Source: Chlamydiota bacterium
GTDB lineage: Bacteria; Chlamydiota; Chlamydiia; Chlamydiales; Parachlamydiaceae
Direction: 5' to 3'
Length of the DNA: 64,000 nucleotides
Assembly (NCBI GenBank): GCA_013286645.1
Contig: JABDFJ010000001.1
Location: forward strand, 37,202-101,201
Below are positions 9,770 to 19,540 of this stretch, piece after piece; the first letter of the stretch is position 1; each line of letters opens with the position of its first letter. The translations under genes and the position numbers were made by a program. The notes under the pieces are model-generated. The model had not been told where the DNA came from and searched no databases. It saw nothing but the letters and a program-made list of their open reading frames with translations.

Positions 9770-11426
9770 AGAGGCTGACGATATTAAGAAGTCTGAAGTG
9801 CCAAAAGAGGCATCTTCAAGAGGTGATGAATTAGCCCGTCAAGGTCTACTTGGTGGTGAGGATGTGAATAAAGCGCTAGCCATTGAATTTGGCATGGCGC
9901 TATATCCAGACCTTTCCACCTTTAAGATATCCAAAGAGCGCCTCAAGCAGATTCCATATGGTTTTGCCAAAAAGAATGTGATCTTCCCTGTCAAGGAAGA
10001 GGAGAACATCATCTATATTGCTACAGCTGATCCACTGCACCTTGAGCCGCTGGAAGAACTGCGCCATATGCTTGATGTTGATGTGCAGGCGGTATATAGT
10101 CCTAAAGAGACCATTCTTAGCGCTATCAACGAACTCTATAACAGAGAGCATGGGGCCGCCTCGGAACTGATTGCCAATCTGGGCGACCGCACAGATGAAC
10201 GGGGTGATGGGGAGGTAGAAGTTTACGATCTGCTTGACGACACCCATCACCAGGCACCGCTGGTTAAGCTTTTAAATTTAATTCTCACGGAAGCTATCCA
10301 ACAAGGCGCTTCTGATATCCATTTTGAACCCTTTGAAGACAGGCTACGCGTGCGCTATCGCATTGATGGTGTGTTGCAAAATCGTCACTCTCCCGCGCAG
10401 GAATTCCAAGCACAGTTGATGACCCGTATCAAGGTGATGTCTAAGCTAGACATTGCCGAGCATCGCTTACCGCAAGATGGACGGATTAAGCTTAAGATGG
10501 GACGACGGGAGATCGATTTCCGTGTTAGTACCGTGCCTGTAGCTGGAGGTGAGCGCATTGTTTTGCGTATTCTGGATAAAGGTAATGTGATCTTAGGACT
10601 TGATAAAATTGGTATGTTGCCCACGGTTTTTAGTGAGTTCAAGCGTTTGATCGCTATGCCTGAAGGGATTATTTTGGTGACAGGTCCTACTGGAAGTGGT
10701 AAGACAACGACGTTATACAGCGCCATCTGTGAGATGTATAATGAAGAAACGAACATCATGACTATTGAGGATCCTGTTGAATATAACCTCAAAGGGATCG
10801 CACAGATAGGGGTGCAGCCCAAAATCCGTCTTACCTTTGCTGCGGGTTTAAGACATATCTTGCGTCAGGATCCTGATATTATTATGATTGGTGAGATCCG
10901 CGATGCTGAAACTGCTGAAATTGCTATTCAAGCATCACTGACAGGACATTTGGTGCTAAGTACATTGCACACGAATGATGCTCCGTCCGCGATCACCCGT
11001 CTAGTCGATATGAACGTCGAGCCTTACTTGCTATCATCTACTTTAGTGGGAATTTTAGCGCAGCGTTTGGTGCGTAGGATCTGTCCAGATTGCATTGAAG
11101 CCTATCATCCCACAGACAGTGAACTGCAGAATCTAGGGATCGATCGGGCGACATTGCCGCACGGGCATATTTTCCATGGCAAAGGATGTGCTGCGTGTTT
11201 TGGTTCGGGGTATAAGGGACGACATGGCATTTATGAGCTGATGGTCGTGAACAATGCGCTTAAGAAGCAGATTGTAAAAAGTCCTGATGCTGTGGAGTTG
11301 CGCCATCTAGCCCTGGATACGGGCATGATTAGCCTGTTGTTCCATGGTAGTCATTTGGTGCGGCAAGGGATCACGACGGTGGCTGAAGTGATGCGTGTCA
11401 CGCGCGGACTAGACGATCAGGGGTAA
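9747..11426 (+). CDS. gspE: Type II secretion ATPase GspE
   Basis: Walker A VTGPTGSGKTTTLYSAI, Walker B RQDPDIIMIGEIRDAETAEIAIQASLTGHLVLSTLHTNDAPSAITRL. Confidence 0.97.
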   Translation: MVNTMDNKEADDIKKSEVPKEASSRGDELARQGLLGGEDVNKALAIEFGMALYPDLSTFKISKERLKQIPYGFAKKNVIFPVKEEENIIYIATADPLHLEPLEELRHMLDVDVQAVYSPKETILSAINELYNREHGAASELIANLGDRTDERGDGEVEVYDLLDDTHHQAPLVKLLNLILTEAIQQGASDIHFEPFEDRLRVRYRIDGVLQNRHSPAQEFQAQLMTRIKVMSKLDIAEHRLPQDGRIKLKMGRREIDFRVSTVPVAGGERIVLRILDKGNVILGLDKIGMLPTVFSEFKRLIAMPEGIILVTGPTGSGKTTTLYSAICEMYNEETNIMTIEDPVEYNLKGIAQIGVQPKIRLTFAAGLRHILRQDPDIIMIGEIRDAETAEIAIQASLTGHLVLSTLHTNDAPSAITRLVDMNVEPYLLSSTLVGILAQRLVRRICPDCIEAYHPTDSELQNLGIDRATLPHGHIFHGKGCAACFGSGYKGRHGIYELMVVNNALKKQIVKSPDAVELRHLALDTGMISLLFHGSHLVRQGITTVAEVMRVTRGLDDQG

Positions 11427-11432
11427 AGTAGG

Positions 11433-12617
11433 ATGCCACTATTTCAATATCAAGGGATGGATGCTCAAGGCAAGCGCAAGAAAGGTCTGATTGAAGCTCA
11501 GAATGATAAGGAAGCTAAAGACAAATTGCGCGACATGGGCATCATGGTTATTAAAGTCGCTACCAAAGCCCGTGTTTCCAGTCGGCAGAGCTTGAAGGGG
11601 GAGAGCTTATTGACCTTTACGCTGCAGTTGTCACAACTGGTAGGAGCGGGTGTTCCTTTGTATGAAAGTTTGCTGGCGATTGAGGGGCAATGTCGCAATG
11701 AACCTTACCACCGCATTGTGTTGAGTCTGTGTGAACAAATTAAAGCGGGAGCTGCGCTCTCGCAAGCTATGGCGACCTATCCCGAAAGTTTCAATAAGTT
11801 GTACTGTTCGATGATCGCCGCAGGTGAAGCTATCGGGGCTTTAGATGTCGTGCTTGATAAGCTCTGGCATCTACTTTCGCGCCAGATGAAGCTCAGAGGG
11901 GAGGCTATCACTGCCATGGTTTATCCCGGCATTTTGGCTAGCTTTTCCTTTTTGATTATCATTATGTTGTTGGGTTTTGTGGTGCCTTCTATCGAAGGCA
12001 TTTTTGCGGAACGCAAGCTGAATGGATTTACGCAATTTGTGCTTAATGTCAGTCATTTTTTTAGGGACTATTGGTGGCTTTACATCCCCGCTTTTTTTGG
12101 AATTGTTGGCTTTGTGGTGTATCAGATACGCTCGCCAGCGGGGAAACTATGGATTGAGCGCAATGCCTTGAAGGTGCCGCTTATTCGCACTTTGGTTATG
12201 CAAACCTCGGTGGCGCGCTTTTGTCGGACGATGGGTACTTTACAGCAAGGGGGCTTGCCCTTTATTGAATCGCTGCGTATCTCGCGTGAGGTGATGCGCA
12301 ATGTGGTGATTGAAGAAGAGATCAAGAGGGCTGAAGCGCGCATTATTGAGGGAAGCACCATTGGCATTGAGTTAGGGCGTACGAAGTGGTTTCCACCCAT
12401 GGTAGCGCAGATGTTGGCGGTCGGGGAAGAATCTGGCACTACGATTACAATGTTTAATAAGATCGCTGATATGTATGAGCAAGAGGTGGAAAAGACCTTA
12501 GCACGTGTCATGGCATTAGCGCAGCCGGTCATATTGATTGTGATGGGGGCAGTCATTGGGACAGTATTGATGGCCATTCTACTGCCACTTACCGATGTGA
12601 GTTCTTTGGCTATATAA
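11433..12617 (+). CDS. gspF: Type II secretion inner-membrane protein GspF
   Basis: 394 aa, MPLFQYQGMDAQGKRKKGLIEA start, FTLQLSQLVGAGVPLYESL, two T2SF domains. Confidence 0.95.
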   Translation: MPLFQYQGMDAQGKRKKGLIEAQNDKEAKDKLRDMGIMVIKVATKARVSSRQSLKGESLLTFTLQLSQLVGAGVPLYESLLAIEGQCRNEPYHRIVLSLCEQIKAGAALSQAMATYPESFNKLYCSMIAAGEAIGALDVVLDKLWHLLSRQMKLRGEAITAMVYPGILASFSFLIIIMLLGFVVPSIEGIFAERKLNGFTQFVLNVSHFFRDYWWLYIPAFFGIVGFVVYQIRSPAGKLWIERNALKVPLIRTLVMQTSVARFCRTMGTLQQGGLPFIESLRISREVMRNVVIEEEIKRAEARIIEGSTIGIELGRTKWFPPMVAQMLAVGEESGTTITMFNKIADMYEQEVEKTLARVMALAQPVILIVMGAVIGTVLMAILLPLTDVSSLAI

Positions 12618-12634
12618 CTTTCATGTGAGGTTTT

Positions 12635-13435
12635 TTGATGAAAACGCAAACTTCCCCCATACAAGTTCCCAAAATAGGTGTGATGCCGGCACTAGGCATT
12701 GGCACATGGCGGCTGAGTGGACGAGAATGTGAGCAGTCGATCAAGTGGGCTTTAGAATTAGGCTATCGTCATATCGATACAGCAGCTGTTTATGCTAACC
12801 ATGAAGCGATTGCACCGGCGATCAAAGGGTTTCCGCGTGAGGAGTTATTTGTTGTATCGAAAATCATTTACGAAGATTTGCATCATAACAATGTGCAACA
12901 GGCTTGTGAGCGCATATTAAAAGAGTTAGGCACGCCCTATTTGGATGTCTTGTTGATTCACTGGCCCTCCGCGGAGGTGGCGCCTGAAACGACATTAGCG
13001 GCTATGATGAAGCTTAAAGAGAAGCAGTTGATACGGCATCTAGGTGTAAGCAATTTTATGATCGCTGATCTTGAGAAGCTCGAAAAAAAGCATTTCCCCA
13101 TATTAACAAATCAAATTGAACTACACCCTTATCTGCAAGAGGAGTCATTGACACAGTATTGTCAGCAGAATGGGATGATTGTCACAGCCTATCGCCCCAT
13201 TCAAAAAGGGGAGGTCGACCGCGAGCCTCTGCTGCAGACGATTGGTGCTAAGTATAAGAAAACACCAGTACAAGTCACCTTGCGCTGGTTGTTCCAGCGT
13301 AATATTGTGTCTATTCCCAAGGCTTCATCTAAAGAACATCTGCTGGAAAACATCTCTATCTTCGATTTCGTGTTAACACAGGAAGAGATGCAAGCGATTG
13401 CGCAGCTCGAAGCTGGCAGACGCTACGTTTGCTAA
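12635..13435 (+). CDS. Aldo/keto reductase
   Basis: MPALGIGTWRLSG..ALELGYRHIDTAAVY, VLLIHWP, LGVSNF, NQIELHPYLQ motifs. Confidence 0.95.
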   Translation: MMKTQTSPIQVPKIGVMPALGIGTWRLSGRECEQSIKWALELGYRHIDTAAVYANHEAIAPAIKGFPREELFVVSKIIYEDLHHNNVQQACERILKELGTPYLDVLLIHWPSAEVAPETTLAAMMKLKEKQLIRHLGVSNFMIADLEKLEKKHFPILTNQIELHPYLQEESLTQYCQQNGMIVTAYRPIQKGEVDREPLLQTIGAKYKKTPVQVTLRWLFQRNIVSIPKASSKEHLLENISIFDFVLTQEEMQAIAQLEAGRRYVC

Positions 13436-13512
13436 GTGTAAGTATCCAAAAAATCTTATCGTTATATCGTTACATCGTTTCCATCATTAATCTTGCTGCG
13501 AGGTAAAACTAG

Positions 13513-13635
13513 CCTTGTTGCATAAATGGAGCACACCGTAATTCTTTTATCATAAACAGGACCCTCTCTGTGCCTCTGTGTTTTAAATTTTTTATCTTCA
13601 ATGGTTTATCGTTATATTGGATTTATGCAACAAGG
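13513..13635. repeat. MITE-like element with 15-bp perfect terminal inverted repeats and flanking 9-bp direct repeats
   Basis: CCTTGTTGCATAAAT (13513-13527) / ATTTATGCAACAAGG (13621-13635); GGTAAAACT at 13502-13510 and 13638-13646. Confidence 0.7.
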
Positions 13636-13656
13636 TCGGTAAAACTCCCTAAGTGC

Positions 13657-13708
13657 AGAAGTGATTGCGCACTTGCAGCTGGCCAGGGCTACGTTTGCGA
13701 AGCCGCGC
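13657..13708 (+). pseudogene. Degraded duplicate of aldo/keto reductase 3' end
   Basis: GTGATTGCGCACTTGCAGCTGGCCAGGGCTACGTTTGC resembles GCGATTGCGCAGCTCGAAGCTGGCAGACGCTACGTTTGC at the end of the preceding CDS. Confidence 0.5.
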
Positions 13709-13740
13709 ACTGATAAATTCGTAATCAACTACGGAAATAT

Positions 13741-13774
13741 CTGATAATTTCGTAGTATGCTACGAAATTATCAG
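13741..13774. promoter_or_regulatory. Perfect 15-bp inverted repeat upstream of AAA ATPase gene (candidate operator)
   Basis: CTGATAATTTCGTAG-TATG-CTACGAAATTATCAG, about 60 bp before the ORF start. Confidence 0.5.
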
Positions 13775-13833
13775 TTTTATGGTGGATAAAATCGCATTTT
13801 CGTAATAGAATAAGCATAAACAGAGGTGTTTTT

Positions 13834-15006
13834 ATGTTTAAGCGTTTGCTTGACGTGACGAAAAAGCGAAGTTTTTTTCTTTTTGGGGCGCGAAATACGG
13901 GTAAAAGCACGTATTTGAAGCGTACCTTTAAAAAAGAAAATACACTATGGTGTGATCTTTTAGACCCTGACGAAGAAGATCGCTTTTCACGAAAGCCTAA
14001 TACGCTTTACGAAATGGTGAAAGCCGCACCAAAAACGATGACGCATGTTGTGATTGATGAAGTTCAGAAGGTGCCTAAGCTTCTCGATGTGGTGCATCGC
14101 TTGATGGGAGAGACGGATCTACTTTTTGTGATGACAGGCTCATCTGCCCGGAAATTGAAGAGGGGTGGGGCGAACTTATTAGCTGGTCGCGCCTTCGTTT
14201 ATCATATGTTTCCTCTGACAACATTTGAAATCGGTGATCAATTCGACTTAAACTTTACGTTGCATTGGGGGACTTTGCCGGAACTTTTTGCTTTTGATGA
14301 TGACAAAGAACGCGATCATTTTTTACATGCTTATGCGAATACTTACCTCAAAGAGGAGATTTGGGAGGAACATTTCATTCGCAATCTCAATCCTTTTCGG
14401 AAATTTCTAGAAGTGGCCGCGCAGTGCAATGGAAAAATAGTCAATTATTCGAACATTGCGCGCGATGTGGGTGTTGAAGATAAGACCGTAGCTTCATTCT
14501 TTTCCCTTCTAGAAGATACATTAATAGGCTTTTTTCTAGAACCCTTTCACAATTCTTTTCGAAAGAGGTTAAGTGAGAGACCTAAATTTTATTTCTTCGA
14601 TCTGGGGGTTGTGCGCGCACTCTCGCGGCGATTATCGATCCCGCTTATCGAAAGAACACACGCTTATGGGGAGGCGTTTGAACATTTTGTCATTTTGGAA
14701 ATAATCAGGCTTGCAAGTTATTTTGAGAGCGATTATCGCTTTTCCTATCTTAGAACTCCCAGCGATGTAGAAGTTGATCTCGTTGTTGAGAGGCCCGGGA
14801 AGCCGATTCTTTTTATTGAAATAAAAAGTGCAGATGAAATTGAACGAGCTGATTTAAGTGCATTCATTCGGTTAAGCAAAGATTTTGGAGAATGTGAAGC
14901 GCTAGTTTTAAGTCGCGATCCCTATCGGAAAAAAATGGATCATGTTGTTGCATTATTCTGGCTTGATGGCATTAAGCTGCTTTTTCAGCAGCACCTTTCC
15001 CTCTAA
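13834..15006 (+). CDS. AAA family ATPase, DUF4143-type (AAA_14 + DUF4143)
   Basis: GARNTGKSTYLKRTF Walker A, HVVIDEVQKVP Walker B, VMTGSSARKLKRGGANLLAGRA, C-terminal EVDLVV..FIEIKSA. Confidence 0.92.
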   Translation: MFKRLLDVTKKRSFFLFGARNTGKSTYLKRTFKKENTLWCDLLDPDEEDRFSRKPNTLYEMVKAAPKTMTHVVIDEVQKVPKLLDVVHRLMGETDLLFVMTGSSARKLKRGGANLLAGRAFVYHMFPLTTFEIGDQFDLNFTLHWGTLPELFAFDDDKERDHFLHAYANTYLKEEIWEEHFIRNLNPFRKFLEVAAQCNGKIVNYSNIARDVGVEDKTVASFFSLLEDTLIGFFLEPFHNSFRKRLSERPKFYFFDLGVVRALSRRLSIPLIERTHAYGEAFEHFVILEIIRLASYFESDYRFSYLRTPSDVEVDLVVERPGKPILFIEIKSADEIERADLSAFIRLSKDFGECEALVLSRDPYRKKMDHVVALFWLDGIKLLFQQHLSL

Positions 15007-15135
15007 TTGGACATGACATGGGTACAGGCAAGCTTTCCTAGCGAGAATTTCTGGTGACCGATTTGATGACTAGTCGGTAATTGTGGTAGCGCTTATAATG
15101 TGCGTAACTGAAACAAGACAATAAGGAAAATTTAT

Positions 15136-15531
15136 ATGTACGCTCAGTCCATTCAACGTCGTTTTGTTACTCTCATTGAAATGATGATTGTGATGTTCCT
15201 CATAGCTCTGATCACAGGAGTTATTGCCTATAACTATCGTGGAAGCCTTGATGAAGGCAAAGCTTTTAAAACAAAAGCGGGCATTGAAAAGGTTAAGACG
15301 ATCCTTAATCTCGAAGTGGCAAAAGCCCCTCAGTTGCGCGATAGCATTGCAAGCGATTGGCAAAAAATTATTCAAGACTCTCCTTTGGTTCATGATCCAA
15401 AGGCACTTCTAAAAGATGGTTGGGGAGAAGACTATCAAGTATACATCGATGATAGTAATGGTGAGATCGATGTCACTTCACGTCGCTTCGAAGAATATAA
15501 GAAGAAGAACCAATCGCTCTTTAACGACTAA
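15136..15531 (+). CDS. gspG: Type II secretion major pseudopilin GspG-like
   Basis: N-terminal RRFVTLIEMMIVMFLIALITGVIAYNY prepilin motif; position after gspF. Confidence 0.85.
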   Translation: MYAQSIQRRFVTLIEMMIVMFLIALITGVIAYNYRGSLDEGKAFKTKAGIEKVKTILNLEVAKAPQLRDSIASDWQKIIQDSPLVHDPKALLKDGWGEDYQVYIDDSNGEIDVTSRRFEEYKKKNQSLFND

Positions 15532-15542
15532 CGAAGTGTTCA

Positions 15543-16295
15543 ATGATATACTGCCGCCGCCTTGTGACATTAATAGAGTTACTCGTGGTTATTTCTATTT
15601 TGGCATTGGTAGGCGGTGTCGTGGCGATTGGCATTGGCAAAGCCCTCATTGATCAACGCTTCCGCACCGAAGTGAGCTTAGTTGTCGATCAATTGCGTTT
15701 AGCTCAAGATTTGATGCTTATCTTGGGGACAGATGTCCACATGCATGTTGAAGGGTCAAAAGACAATAAAGGCATCGATATATGGTTGGTCTTAGAAACG
15801 AAGTTGCCTAACAACCTGCAGCGAGAAGTACTCAAGCGGCATCAACTCAAAACGATTCGGGGCTTCACTTTTAAGGATAAACTCGATGATGCTCAAACTG
15901 ATGGCTTTGTCGATGTGAAATTTTTATCTGGCGGCATGGTGATGAGTAAAGGAATCATGCGCTTAGATACCTTGGGGGATGCGCAGGGAGCTGATGCGAC
16001 GGCTAGATTTTTAGAAAGCTACATTTGTTTAGCGGGTTATCCACGTCCCATTGTGAGCACTGATAGCAAGGAGACGGCGGAAGCGACATATACTGCCTAT
16101 GAGAATGGTGATCTAGATAAGAAATTGACGGACGACACCTATGCCAAGTTACCTGAAAAGTTAAAGCAACCCGAAAAAGCACTGTCTGTCCAAGAAGAAA
16201 AGATAGACCCATCCAAGACGAAGTCTCCGCCAAAACAACCCCAAAGTAAGCCACCAAAGGCTGGTGAAAAAAGCTTTACACTGCTTATGGGGTAA
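15543..16295 (+). CDS. Pseudopilin-like protein (chlamydial CT568-position)
   Basis: RRLVTLIELLVVISILALVGGVVAIGIGKALIDQ prepilin-like N-terminus, Pro/Lys-rich C-terminus. Confidence 0.75.
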   Translation: MIYCRRLVTLIELLVVISILALVGGVVAIGIGKALIDQRFRTEVSLVVDQLRLAQDLMLILGTDVHMHVEGSKDNKGIDIWLVLETKLPNNLQREVLKRHQLKTIRGFTFKDKLDDAQTDGFVDVKFLSGGMVMSKGIMRLDTLGDAQGADATARFLESYICLAGYPRPIVSTDSKETAEATYTAYENGDLDKKLTDDTYAKLPEKLKQPEKALSVQEEKIDPSKTKSPPKQPQSKPPKAGEKSFTLLMG

Positions 16296-16303
16296 GGAAA
16301 GAA

Positions 16304-16774
16304 ATGAAATTATATTGCAATAAAGCCCGACCGGTTGTTCTCTTGGAGGTCTTGATTGCTTTTGCTCTTGTGGCCTTGTGTGCCTTGCCGTTGATCTATC
16401 CGCATGTTTTCATTTTAAAATCTGAAAGGCAGTTTGTAGCTAGTGTTGAGCTGGATCACTTGGTCAATTTGATCTATGCCGATCGGTTGCAAAAGTTATA
16501 TTTGAAGGAGATATCTTGGGCGGAGATTGAAGGTGGTAAAGAGATATCGTTGGATGAGGGGCTCTATAAACAACTCGGTTATGAAGGGGAGTTGCCATTT
16601 ATAGGCACGTATCGCTTTGAAGACGTAAAGCATAAACCACGCACTCCTGGTGAGAAAACAATCTATCTTTTTAAACTCATTTTTACTTTCATACCCAAAA
16701 AAACAGATGTTAAAAACGGAAAAGATAAGCTGAGATATAACTACGACATTGTGATTGAACGCAGGCAAAAATGA
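16304..16774 (+). CDS. Pseudopilin-like protein (CT567-position)
   Basis: ARPVVLLEVLIAFALVALCALPLIYPHV hydrophobic prepilin-like start; operon context. Confidence 0.7.
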   Translation: MKLYCNKARPVVLLEVLIAFALVALCALPLIYPHVFILKSERQFVASVELDHLVNLIYADRLQKLYLKEISWAEIEGGKEISLDEGLYKQLGYEGELPFIGTYRFEDVKHKPRTPGEKTIYLFKLIFTFIPKKTDVKNGKDKLRYNYDIVIERRQK

Positions 16775-17562
16775 GAAATTTGAAGAAAAGACCAGCTACT
16801 CTGATTGAAGTCGTTATTGCTATGGCCTTGACGGTGATTGTGCTCACGACGCTGACATTTTTCTATCAGCAAGTGACGGTCATCGGCACAGAAATCGACA
16901 AAGTGAAAACGCAAGACTTCTACATCCGTTATGTAGAAAATCGCCTGTCGGCAGTATTACCAAGGGTGTTAGCAGAGAGTGATCCTGATTTTGCATTTTT
17001 TTCGATGGGCGATGATGGTCTAACAAAGCCAGGAACACAAAATCTCATCTTCACTTTTGACAATGGTGTCAGTCTTGATAAGCTATTCTCAAATCAAGTG
17101 GTAGGGCGTCTTTTTGTGGATATGGATGGACGGTTGACATTGGCCTATTGGCCGACACCCAAGCGGTGGGATAAAGCTGAAGCAGCTCCCATGAAAAAGG
17201 AAATCTTGCTGGAAAAGGTCGCTACGATGGATTTAGCATTTTTCATCGCACCAGACACTGAGAAACCAGAGGATAAACCCGCCGCTGAAAGTGAAGGAAA
17301 GAAGGAAACAACGAAAGGCAAAAAGAAAGCGGAAACAACTAAAGAAGATTCTAAAAAGGAAGAGTCTAAGAAACAGGAGGCTGAAGGGGAAAAAGTCCCA
17401 GAGCCTGAGCCTAAGGGCGATTGGCGTGTGCAGCCGTGGCTTAAGGAATATCAGAAGTTACCTGTGATGGTGAAGATTAAGCTCACTTTGGCCGAAGAAA
17501 AGAAAGAGATGACCTTTATTTTTCCCTTAGCAAATAGCAAAGCGCATATCATATACGATTAA
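16771..17562 (+). CDS. Pseudopilin-like protein (CT566-position)
   Basis: KRPATLIEVVIAMALTVIVLTTLTFFYQQV; Lys/Glu-rich low complexity insert. Confidence 0.75.
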   Translation: MRNLKKRPATLIEVVIAMALTVIVLTTLTFFYQQVTVIGTEIDKVKTQDFYIRYVENRLSAVLPRVLAESDPDFAFFSMGDDGLTKPGTQNLIFTFDNGVSLDKLFSNQVVGRLFVDMDGRLTLAYWPTPKRWDKAEAAPMKKEILLEKVATMDLAFFIAPDTEKPEDKPAAESEGKKETTKGKKKAETTKEDSKKEESKKQEAEGEKVPEPEPKGDWRVQPWLKEYQKLPVMVKIKLTLAEEKKEMTFIFPLANSKAHIIYD

Positions 17563-17583
17563 ACACTTGTAAGATGAATTTTT

Positions 17584-18534
17584 ATGAATGTACTGATTTT
17601 TGTGATGACAATGTTGATGTTGCTGTCGTTATTGACCTATGCGCGGCTCGAGACATATCGCAATTCACAGATTTTTCAAGTGATATTCAATCGCTATATG
17701 GAACAAGAAGAGCGTGGCTATATCAATCTGGCAGCCGATAAGCAGTATATGAAGACAAAGGGATTGGCGAAGAAAAAAGACGGAGCAGAGAAAAAAAAAT
17801 CCGAACTTCCTGTGGCGGCAACGCCACGCATTAGTCTCGCTGCTTTGGTCGACAAAAAGTTACGCGATGCAAAGCCTGAGGAGTGGAAGCAAACGCAGAT
17901 AATGCTCAAGAATCTCATTTACACATTGTATGGCGATCAGACTTTTTTCAGACAAGCCATCGATAACCAACCAAGCTTGCTGGATGATTTAATCAATGCC
18001 TTAACGAACACGATTGATGACCTCCCTAAAGAAAAGAAAATCAAAAAAGCTTCAGGTTTGGCTACTCTCTCTCTTCCAAACAAAGAACTGGATACAATCC
18101 TTTACAAGATGTTGCATGGAGCCCCTTATCTAGATATACCCCCGGCAACTACCGAGGAAACTGTCATAGTCCAATCCAAGGACACGCAAGAGGAAGAAGA
18201 CCAAGATGATCCTACATTAGAAAAGGAAGCTGATGAATATCGATCGCCGGAAGGTTATTACTCATTACTCGACTTCGTTAATTTATCTTCTATGCCAAAA
18301 GTCAGGGTCTTTTTGGCTCCGCGTGAAGTCCTTATGGCTATCTTTCATGAACCAACGATTGTGAATGACATCATCGCTCAACGGCAACAGTATTTTAACC
18401 AGGCTCTTGATGGCAAGCCGACGAAGGAGTTATCAGAGACTTTTAAGAATCAGTTCGACCAGCGGCGCGCTCCTGAAATTGATGCAAAGGCGCTTGATTT
18501 TAGCGTGACAAAGACGAATCCTCAAAATTATTAA
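17584..18534 (+). CDS. GspK/CT565-position type II secretion minor component, hypothetical
   Basis: N-terminal TM FVMTMLMLLSLLTYARLETYRNSQIFQ; C-terminal SMPKVRVFLAPREVL; last gene of T2S block. Confidence 0.55.
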   Translation: MNVLIFVMTMLMLLSLLTYARLETYRNSQIFQVIFNRYMEQEERGYINLAADKQYMKTKGLAKKKDGAEKKKSELPVAATPRISLAALVDKKLRDAKPEEWKQTQIMLKNLIYTLYGDQTFFRQAIDNQPSLLDDLINALTNTIDDLPKEKKIKKASGLATLSLPNKELDTILYKMLHGAPYLDIPPATTEETVIVQSKDTQEEEDQDDPTLEKEADEYRSPEGYYSLLDFVNLSSMPKVRVFLAPREVLMAIFHEPTIVNDIIAQRQQYFNQALDGKPTKELSETFKNQFDQRRAPEIDAKALDFSVTKTNPQNY

Positions 18535-18545
18535 AGAATATCAGC

Positions 18546-19514
18546 ATGCGTTTACCAGATGATTTGAACAGCGCGTTATCCCATGAACTTGCTACCGTAC
18601 CCCGCTCTGCATTGACAGCGGCATCAGAAGAGCTATCAAAACGCTATCGCAGCGCTGAGAGGGATAAAAAGCCAGTGTTTATGACCACACTAGCCCATCG
18701 CCTTGCATACCTTGCCGTGCGTATGCCAGCGACATATGCGGTGGTAAGAACGGTTTTGGAAGAAATCAAACACAGGATACCCGATTTTGCCCCTCATTCA
18801 CTGTTAGATGTGGGAGCCGGACCAGGCACGGCCACGTGGGCCGCCATCAATACTTTTCCGGAGCTCACGCTTCTTGCATTGCATGAAAAAGACAGTGCCT
18901 GGTTGGAGTTGGGAGAGCGCCTTATGCGGAAGTCAGCATGTGCACAGCTAAATGCGGCGAGATGGAGTCAGCGTGATATCACCCAAAATAGCGTGGCGGA
19001 AAGACATGATTTGGTCATTATGTCGTATGTGATCGGTGAGTTGCCTCTTGAAAAACTCGGTGAGGTTATTTCACAAACATGGCAGAGCGTTGATCATGTT
19101 CTTGTTGTGATTGAACCTGGCACCCCCCATGGATTCGAGCGTATCCGCTTAGCGCGGGAGCTGTTGATTCAAGCTGGAGGATGGCTGGTTGCGCCTTGTC
19201 CCCATTGCAAAGCTTGTCCGATGCCAAGCGATGATTGGTGCCACTTTTCCAAACGCCTTGAGCGTTCTTCTATTCATATGTCGGTAAAAGATGTGGGGTT
19301 GGGCTATGAAGATGAGAAGTATTCCTATGTAGTTGCTGCCCGGGAGCCTATTGTGCTGCCTGAGGCACGCATTTTGCGTCATCCGCAGATTCATTCAGGG
19401 CATGTGGATATGTTTGTGTGCGCTCAAAATGGATTGGAGAAGAGGATCATTTCGCGCCGGCAGGGTGAAGTCTATAAAAAAGCACGTAAGCTAGATTGGG
19501 GAGATACGTTATGA
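18546..19514 (+). CDS. Rsm22/METTL17-like methyltransferase
   Basis: LLDVGAGPGTATWAA SAM motif; Cys cluster APCPHCKACPMPSDDWCHFSKRLERS as in the Rsm22 family. Confidence 0.85.
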   Translation: MRLPDDLNSALSHELATVPRSALTAASEELSKRYRSAERDKKPVFMTTLAHRLAYLAVRMPATYAVVRTVLEEIKHRIPDFAPHSLLDVGAGPGTATWAAINTFPELTLLALHEKDSAWLELGERLMRKSACAQLNAARWSQRDITQNSVAERHDLVIMSYVIGELPLEKLGEVISQTWQSVDHVLVVIEPGTPHGFERIRLARELLIQAGGWLVAPCPHCKACPMPSDDWCHFSKRLERSSIHMSVKDVGLGYEDEKYSYVVAAREPIVLPEARILRHPQIHSGHVDMFVCAQNGLEKRIISRRQGEVYKKARKLDWGDTL

Positions 19515-19540
19515 TCAGCCTTGTAGGGCTACAGAAGAAA

